From a virus, in IMG/VR virus record IMGVR_UViG_3300022746_000019, positions 26,008-90,007 of that record: a stretch of 64,000 nucleotides of DNA. One strand, 5' to 3'. This document shows, piece by piece, positions 59,296 through 64,000 of this stretch. The position numbers were made by a program, and so were the translations under genes. The number at the start of each line of letters is the position of its first letter. Within the stretch, counting starts at the first letter, position 1. The notes under the pieces are model-generated. The model did not search any database. It was not told where the DNA came from and saw only the letters and a list, made by a program, of their open reading frames with translations.

Positions 59296-59841
59296 TTAAA
59301 TTTTAGCAGACAGATATTCCGCTGCTTTTTTAAGAAGTTCGGGGGAATCCCTGAAGGCCCCTAAACCCCGATTGCATGGGTGGCACAAAAGGCCTCTCAC
59401 GCATTTGCCACAAGCTTTGCTGTCTGGGCAGCAAGAGTGGTCGTGGTCTACGCAAATTGATGTCCTACTGTGGGACAAGTCAACTTCGCATATGAGGCAC
59501 TTACCGTTCTGCATTTCAAGAAGCTCGTTGAACCTATCGACGGTTATGCCATATTTTTTAATTGTCTGTCGATTGCCATTGGCTTTGGCGCACTCCCGGC
59601 ACGTTCTTCGCCCTTGCGGGTTTATGTATGTGTTTTCCTGGGTGTAGCCATGCCCTTTAGGACAATGAGTTTTGGCTTTATTAAAGCCTCCTTGCCCAAG
59701 CCCCGGAGACGCCGCCCGTCGAATTCTCATTCGTTCTAGACGACATCTCCGGCAGTGCACGTATCCGTTTTTGTCTACGTAACTGTTTAAGTCATCATAA
59801 GGATGACCCTCGGGACATTTAGTTTTTTTAGGGCTAGTCAT
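59296..59841 (-). CDS. HNH endonuclease, endonuclease VII-like, with duplicated zinc arm
   Basis: A 181-residue mobile-type endonuclease. The core YGITVDRFNELLEMQNGKCL (about 97-116) with CLIC, SICVDHDHSC (132-135), GKCVRGLLCHPCNRGLGAFR and Asn157 is the T4 endonuclease VII family. Two N-terminal zinc modules in tandem (Cys9, His13, Cys30, Cys33; Cys60, His64, Cys81, Cys84) probably read DNA. It sits alone inside the head operon between capsid and 121-aa genes, with no role in head assembly: a freestanding homing-type insertion is likely. Its start is sequestered by a hairpin. Confidence 0.9.
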   Translation of the reverse strand: MTSPKKTKCPEGHPYDDLNSYVDKNGYVHCRRCRLERMRIRRAASPGLGQGGFNKAKTHCPKGHGYTQENTYINPQGRRTCRECAKANGNRQTIKKYGITVDRFNELLEMQNGKCLICEVDLSHSRTSICVDHDHSCCPDSKACGKCVRGLLCHPCNRGLGAFRDSPELLKKAAEYLSAKI

Positions 59842-59847
59842 CAGAAC

Positions 59848-59877
59848 CTCCTAAGCCGATTTTACCTGACTTAGGAG
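59848..59877 (-). promoter_or_regulatory. Hairpin sequestering the HNH gene's ribosome site
   Basis: CTCCTAAG (59848-59855) and CTTAGGAG (59870-59877) pair perfectly. On the minus strand the 3' arm is CTTAGGAG and includes the ribosome site (AGGAGG, five bases before the ATG at 59841). The 14-base loop contains GTAAAAT. In read-through transcripts from the capsid gene the site would be paired, so the nuclease would be silenced. A transcript starting inside the loop would not form the stem. Confidence 0.75.
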
Positions 59878-59900
59878 TGTTTCTGACTACAAACTAGTTC

Positions 59901-60968
59901 CTAATTGGTGCTGGCCACAATAACTGCCTGGTCGGTGATGAGACCAAGGCCGAAGATTGAGTACCAGGACAGGGCGTGCTCACGACCGAAGTCGAGGATG
60001 CCGCCGTCACGGAGTTCGACCGGCAGAGAGATTGCGTGGCCGAATGCGTTGTCACCGATGAAGAGAGCGTCGTAACGATCACGGTTACCGTTGCCTTCAA
60101 GGGTGGTCGGGGTGATGTAGCCACCGCCGGGGGTCACGGTCGGGGCGACCGAGTGGTCGGCGGTCCAGCCTGCACCTGCACCATTAGGAACCTTGCGTAC
60201 CTGAGTGGTTTCGATGAAGACGCAGTCGTACAGGCGGCCGATTTCACCGAGCATGAAGTTGCCGGGGGCGGCGTACTTCGTAACTTCGATGAATTCCGGA
60301 TTGTCGCGCAGACGACGGCTCTGGTGCGGGTGAACAAAAGCGACGTAAGTCTCGCCCAGACGCGGGATGTTCTTGAGGCTCAACTGTTCGACGGCGTCCT
60401 TGACGACGTGCGGGCTGAGGAAGAAGTCACCGGTCATTTCATCGTTACCAGCGGCAGAGGTGCCGTAGTCGTACCAGTTGTTGACACCGGACAGAGCGCC
60501 ACGCGATTCGCCCCAAATCTGCGAAGAAGCAGCGAGGAGGGTGTCGCGGGACAGAACGTCGAGGTAGGTAGCCATGTTGCGGCCGAGCAGACGCGAAGCC
60601 GAAGCCATGACGTCATCGAACGATGCGTTGAGCAGGAGCTCGGACACCGAGAGACCGTAACCGTGTTCGGTAACGGTGATGCTGAACTGCTGTGCAGTCA
60701 GCGCGTTGGTCTCCATACGAACACCTTCGACGAGCGCCGAAGCGTAGCCGAGGTTGTTGTAACGCATGAAGTTAATCTGAAGGCCGGGGGCGACGCCCAG
60801 TTCGGTCTTCTTGACTGCAAACTGCTCAAAGCGCAGAATCGGCATGGCCTGGAAAAGGATTTCCTTCGACCAGATCTGCTGAATTGCCTGAGTCAGCTGG
60901 GTATTGGTACCCGAGTATGCGGTAGGTGATGCGGCAAGATTGCCGGTACCGGTGATACCTGATGCCAT
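59901..60968 (-). CDS. Major capsid protein, N4-gp56 family
   Basis: A 355-residue protein. MASGITGTGNLAASPTAYSG, RFEQFAVKKTELGVAPGLQI, INFMRYNNLGYASALVEGVR, YVAFVHPHQSRRLRDNPEFI and GEIGRLYDCVFIETTQVRKV are the N4-gp56-family layout, an HK97-fold shell protein without a cleaved N-terminal delta domain. It is preceded by a separate scaffold. It forms the icosahedral shell. Confidence 0.92.
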   Translation of the reverse strand: MASGITGTGNLAASPTAYSGTNTQLTQAIQQIWSKEILFQAMPILRFEQFAVKKTELGVAPGLQINFMRYNNLGYASALVEGVRMETNALTAQQFSITVTEHGYGLSVSELLLNASFDDVMASASRLLGRNMATYLDVLSRDTLLAASSQIWGESRGALSGVNNWYDYGTSAAGNDEMTGDFFLSPHVVKDAVEQLSLKNIPRLGETYVAFVHPHQSRRLRDNPEFIEVTKYAAPGNFMLGEIGRLYDCVFIETTQVRKVPNGAGAGWTADHSVAPTVTPGGGYITPTTLEGNGNRDRYDALFIGDNAFGHAISLPVELRDGGILDFGREHALSWYSIFGLGLITDQAVIVASTN

Positions 60969-61005
60969 TTGGCTGTTATCTCCTTGGTTGGGGGTTTATT
61001 TTTGG

Positions 61006-61803
61006 CTATCCGAACAGACCCGACGTGCGACCCTGAGCCTTTTCACTCAAGAGCTGCTGACGGTATTTAGCGTAATCATTCATCGACATGGCTGAGATAT
61101 CCTCAGCCGAGAACTGACGTGAGCCCGTTTCAATATCCATTGGTCCGGTGGAAGGAAGCGTTGCACGCGTTCCAACCATTTGTCGGCGAGCATCCTGTGA
61201 GGCCTGCTGAACCGAGTCTAGAATGCGCAAAGTGCGCTGAGTCAGAGCTTCGATACTGGCGTCGATTTCTTCTCGGGTATTACCCGTCACCATATCGAGC
61301 AACTCTGGCATGATGTTGTCGCGCTCAGCTTCAATGCGCTGATTGCGGTAAGTCTGGAGTTCTGCAAACTGACGTTCGCGCTCCAAAAGTGCGAAGGCCT
61401 TTTCGCGCTCCTGCTTCTCTGCCTGGAGTGCGGCTTCCCATTCCTGCTGACGAATATTCAGCAGGTCCTTGGCGCTTAGTTCTTCTTCTACGCGCTTTCG
61501 TTCTTTTTCAACCTTTTCGGCTTCCCGTGCTTCAGCTTCGGCAGCCTTGCGTGCTGCTCGCTCTTCTCGTTCCTTCTTGAGGGCGAGAACTTCTTCCTTC
61601 AGACTTTCAATCTGAGGGTACAACTTGTCCTTTTCCTGAGCGCGGACCTTTGCGAGGTCTTCGTCAGTGTAGAACTTAGCGGTCTGCTTAGAAGCCGCAA
61701 TTGCGTCTTCAACAGCCGGAGTAGTTGTAGTGACGGGGGTTTCGACAATAGTCGGTGCGTAGCCCGACTCTTCTGCAAATGCAGATGCGTCTGCCTGTGG
61801 CAT
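61006..61803 (-). CDS. Capsid scaffold protein
   Basis: A 265-residue protein. A Thr/Pro-rich N-terminus leads to a long coiled coil (LYPQIESLKEEVLALKKERE; KVEKERKRVEEELSAKDLLN; QEWEAALQAEKQEREKAFAL). Then RILDSVQQASQDARRQMVGT and an end with SMNDYAKYRQQLLSEKAQGR. Coiled-coil, between portal and major capsid genes: a scaffold that drives shell assembly and is then lost. No protease domain is visible. Confidence 0.85.
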   Translation of the reverse strand: MPQADASAFAEESGYAPTIVETPVTTTTPAVEDAIAASKQTAKFYTDEDLAKVRAQEKDKLYPQIESLKEEVLALKKEREERAARKAAEAEAREAEKVEKERKRVEEELSAKDLLNIRQQEWEAALQAEKQEREKAFALLERERQFAELQTYRNQRIEAERDNIMPELLDMVTGNTREEIDASIEALTQRTLRILDSVQQASQDARRQMVGTRATLPSTGPMDIETGSRQFSAEDISAMSMNDYAKYRQQLLSEKAQGRTSGLFG

Positions 61804-61918
61804 AACTGATCCTTTGTATCCTAGAGGTCGTTTTACAAATTAATGGCACGAATGACCGAACATAATTATTTGTGTATTTAGTTTTTCATTTATACGAAAT
61901 TTTGTCAGCCTAAACTGA
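61804..61918 (-). other. AT-rich gap between portal and scaffold genes
   Basis: 115 bases with no ORF worth reporting. The minus strand carries TATAAATG (61889-61882 region) and TAGGAT just upstream of the scaffold ribosome site; either could be part of a promoter, but no -35 fits either convincingly. No hairpin of note. The high A+T content contrasts with the neighbouring genes. Confidence 0.4.
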
Positions 61919-63649
61919 TTAGTTTTCGTATCCTTCTGGAACGCGCCGCTGTGGGAGCTTTGTTCCATAAGCCTTGGTAACGAGGTTATTGCGGAGAGCC
62001 GATTCACCAAGTTGGGCCTCAACCTGAGCCGGATCGAGGACTGACGGAGCAGCCGAGACCGGAACCTGCTGCGGCATACCATCGGGCGACGGGGAGCCCG
62101 GTGCGCCGCCAGGGCTCATTGGCTGAGCGCCCTGCGGGTTAACCATGCCAGTGAGAAGCATGATTTCGTTTTCAATCTGGGTCTGGATAAGTTTGAGCGC
62201 GCCGTCCGAAACAGCGTCGTCAATGAGTTCAGTTCGGATTTCCTGCAGCTTCTCGGCTGGGAACTCTTCGCCCAACGCACGAAGCGCGCCTTCCTTGGAC
62301 TCAAGCCCGAGGGACATCTTCGACTGAATCTCGTTGAGAACAATCAACTTGTCAAGCGGGAGCGGGGGCGGGAACTGAACGATAGAGCGGTAACTGATGG
62401 GGTCACGCGGGTCAAGGCGGTCCAACTGACCGGCCTTAAGCGGGGTATCCGTATCAGGGTTCCAGATGAAGGTTTCAGGTTCCTTGAACGCCAGCGTGCG
62501 CAGGACAAGTTCATTGACGCGCTGAAGGCCGTACGAGTACTGAATAATCTTCTGGTGGTAGCGGTTCATCAGCGGCTGGAACATGATGCTCAGCGCAACA
62601 CCCGAGGTGTTGGAGATAGGCATAGCCTGACCGAGTGCAGTCTCAGGGACACCTGTGAGTTCGTGCATCGACTTCTTCAGCAATGCGAGGAAGTCCATAG
62701 CGCCCTTAAGACCCTGAGCGCCGCCTTCAAGGTTTTCTACCTTGGCGTCTTTGGGAAGACCGCCCCAGACCTTGTTAGCGCCCTTTTCTAGTTGGGCAGC
62801 CTTGGCACCGATGATGACCGTAACCGGCGCAGCGTGGTAGTTAACAATGTCGGCAACGTCAGTAGAAGTCTCGTTGTAGCTCCGATTGATAGGAATAATG
62901 TCGTAGCAATCGCTAAGACCCCAAGGGCTACCGCTAATACGCACATTTGGAATATGAACGACAGGAATAACGCCAAGAGGATTGGGACGCGAATCAATAA
63001 GTTCATCATTGATGTACTCCTCAATCATGTCTTCCGTGAGGATTTCGGTGTAGGTAAAGACCTGGCGAGTACCTTCAAGGCTGGTGCCCCAGAAACGGTA
63101 CTTCAACTTGAAGCGAATCAAGCGGTCGCGGTCGTGGGGGTGGAACTCGGGGAAGCAGAACGACGAGTTCAGCGGAAGGATGCGGACGCGTCCGGGGTGG
63201 AAGTTTCCTACGGAGTCGTCGTAGGGCTCTTCGTAAGCAACCTTGATGAAGCAGTCGCCAGAAACGCCGCCCTGCTGGCCAACTTCCCACAGAATGGTGG
63301 ACTTGTTGTTGTCAATCTCCCAGACGCGCTCAAGCAGATCAGGAATGATGGCTTCGGTCTCTTTGGGGCTGCGGAACTGCACGCCCTTGCCGAATGCAAA
63401 GTTAAGGATGTAATCGGTAATTGCTCGGTAGTAGTTGAGGATTACCTGAGTTTCGCCAGTCTGGCGGCGGTAGGAAGAGTGGTGTCCTAGGTACATCGCC
63501 CAGTTGAGCGAGTAGCGGTTGAGGCGGGGACCGTGAACCTCAAACTCTTCGTCCGCAAGTTCTACGAGACCGAGCGGGGAGATTGAGATAGTGAGGTCAG
63601 ATGATGCCGCACGATATGACGGGGGGGAAAAGTCAATTCCACCACTCAT
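61919..63649 (-). CDS. Portal protein
   Basis: A 576-residue protein. GETQVILNYYRAITDYILNF, KYRFWGTSLEGTRQVFTYTE and IPINRSYNETSTDVADIVNY, and LGQAMPISNTSGVALSIMFQ near residue 340 are typical portal segments. A Pro-, Gly- and Gln-rich part near 500 (PGGAPGSPSPDGMPQQVPVS) precedes a helical end. It forms the dodecameric ring at one vertex, through which DNA is packaged. Placed at the right edge with scaffold and capsid, the standard order. Confidence 0.88.
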   Translation of the reverse strand: MSGGIDFSPPSYRAASSDLTISISPLGLVELADEEFEVHGPRLNRYSLNWAMYLGHHSSYRRQTGETQVILNYYRAITDYILNFAFGKGVQFRSPKETEAIIPDLLERVWEIDNNKSTILWEVGQQGGVSGDCFIKVAYEEPYDDSVGNFHPGRVRILPLNSSFCFPEFHPHDRDRLIRFKLKYRFWGTSLEGTRQVFTYTEILTEDMIEEYINDELIDSRPNPLGVIPVVHIPNVRISGSPWGLSDCYDIIPINRSYNETSTDVADIVNYHAAPVTVIIGAKAAQLEKGANKVWGGLPKDAKVENLEGGAQGLKGAMDFLALLKKSMHELTGVPETALGQAMPISNTSGVALSIMFQPLMNRYHQKIIQYSYGLQRVNELVLRTLAFKEPETFIWNPDTDTPLKAGQLDRLDPRDPISYRSIVQFPPPLPLDKLIVLNEIQSKMSLGLESKEGALRALGEEFPAEKLQEIRTELIDDAVSDGALKLIQTQIENEIMLLTGMVNPQGAQPMSPGGAPGSPSPDGMPQQVPVSAAPSVLDPAQVEAQLGESALRNNLVTKAYGTKLPQRRVPEGYEN

Positions 63650-63722
63650 ACAAATAACTCCTTGTAACTGTGCCGATAGGCGAAGTTTAACACTTTTTGT
63701 CTACAAATAGATTTGAGTGTTT

Positions 63723-64000
63723 TTAGTACTTAAAACTTTCGCCCTTAGTAAGGTTCTTCCCCACAGGGTGGGTTACCTTTTTCTTAAGTGCTTTTTCACG
63801 CGCCTCTTGCGCCTCGTGGGCGTAGTCGCGGAAGCGAGGGTCGATGTCTTTCTTAGAAGTAACGAACTTTCCACCAAGCTGCGAGTAGCGGGCGTGAACC
63901 CAGTGAGCGGCAGCGGGGGATGGGTACTTCGCAAATTTTGTTTTTGCCTGAGTGGTAATCATGTTCCACAGGCGGGGATTTGCAGGAAGAAGTAGGGCCT
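63723..64000 (-). CDS. Small phage protein upstream of portal, 5' end off the window
   Basis: Open to the right edge. The visible part reads ALLLPANPRLWNMITTQAKT, YPSPAAAHWVHARYSQLGGK, ending THPVGKNLTKGESFKY. The 'NPRLW..M...A...Y.....A..WVH..Y...GG.F' order is common in small phage proteins found between terminase and portal, so the true start lies beyond base 64000. The internal ATG at 63962 would cut the conserved part. Function unknown. A 73-base gap without ORFs follows before the portal. Confidence 0.72.
   Translation of the reverse strand, partial: ALLLPANPRLWNMITTQAKTKFAKYPSPAAAHWVHARYSQLGGKFVTSKKDIDPRFRDYAHEAQEAREKALKKKVTHPVGKNLTKGESFKY

Noticed and set aside
59976-60929. Plus-strand frame of 317 codons over the major capsid gene
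   Set aside because: Antisense shadow; the capsid match on the minus strand is continuous and in the standard order.
61840-62082. 80-aa minus-strand ORF crossing from the portal into the AT-rich gap
   Set aside because: It is a shadow frame of the portal gene's end, with no start context or family signal.

Overview
This window is a 64 kb stretch of a large tailed-phage genome with a contractile tail (myovirus architecture). Every gene I can support lies on the minus strand, so the window reads from right to left: head genes at the right edge, then fibres, lysis, tail and baseplate, and finally replication, recombination and nucleotide metabolism at the left. Both edges cut genes. Several features point to an actinobacterial host: a WhiB-family regulator, a DUF732-type lipoprotein, many small proteins with a C-x-C or WPCxT signature familiar from actinobacterial phages, and promoter-like sites of the TTGAC/TAGGGT type. 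I see no integrase, attachment site, tRNA or CRISPR array. The phage therefore looks virulent, although half or more of the genome may be missing.

Head module (64.0-58.9 kb): a small gene cut by the edge, portal, coiled-coil scaffold, N4-gp56-type major capsid protein, an inserted endonuclease VII-like HNH gene whose ribosome-binding site is folded into a hairpin, a small structural gene, and a strong terminator. Fibre and decoration module (58.8-45.4 kb): two collagen-like fibres (GPT repeats), a beta-propeller protein, a sulfotransferase, a family-2 glycosyltransferase, a truncated glycosyltransferase copy fused by recombination to an AT-rich fibre fragment, and small structural proteins. 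Lysis module (45.4-43.4 kb): a run of lysine-rich microproteins, two cell-wall hydrolases, a 30-residue membrane peptide between them, and a terminator. Tail module (43.3-30.0 kb): neck proteins, sheath, tube, gp26-like protein, a short tape measure, hub, LysM/gp53-like, gpV/gp5-like spike, gp25-like, gpJ/gp6-like and tail protein I-like fibre proteins.

Replication module (29.7-11.6 kb): winged-helix initiator-like protein, DnaC-like loader, SWIM zinc protein, DnaB-like helicase, C5 cytosine methyltransferase, DnaG-like primase, dNMP kinase, SNF2 helicase, FmdB-type zinc ribbon, ribbon-helix-helix protein, MerR-like protein, a likely single-strand DNA-binding protein, family A DNA polymerase, RecA, two nucleases, WhiB and a RuvC-like resolvase. 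Left accessory and nucleotide region (11.3-0 kb): a SpoVS homologue, a calcineurin-like phosphoesterase, a tandem family of WPCxT microproteins, a proteasome-beta-like hydrolase with an intact catalytic set, several unknown small genes, a nucleotidyltransferase-like protein, a possible tRNA-guanine-transglycosylase-like protein, and a class II (B12-dependent) ribonucleotide reductase cut by the left edge.

The most unusual items are the proteasome-like subunit, the SpoVS gene behind an actinobacterial-style promoter, the WPCxT paralogue array, the WhiB protein with a widened cysteine spacing, the glycosyltransferase/fibre recombination scar, and the sequestered start of the HNH gene. Ten short genes reported here are too small for routine ORF lists and were found by reading the gaps.
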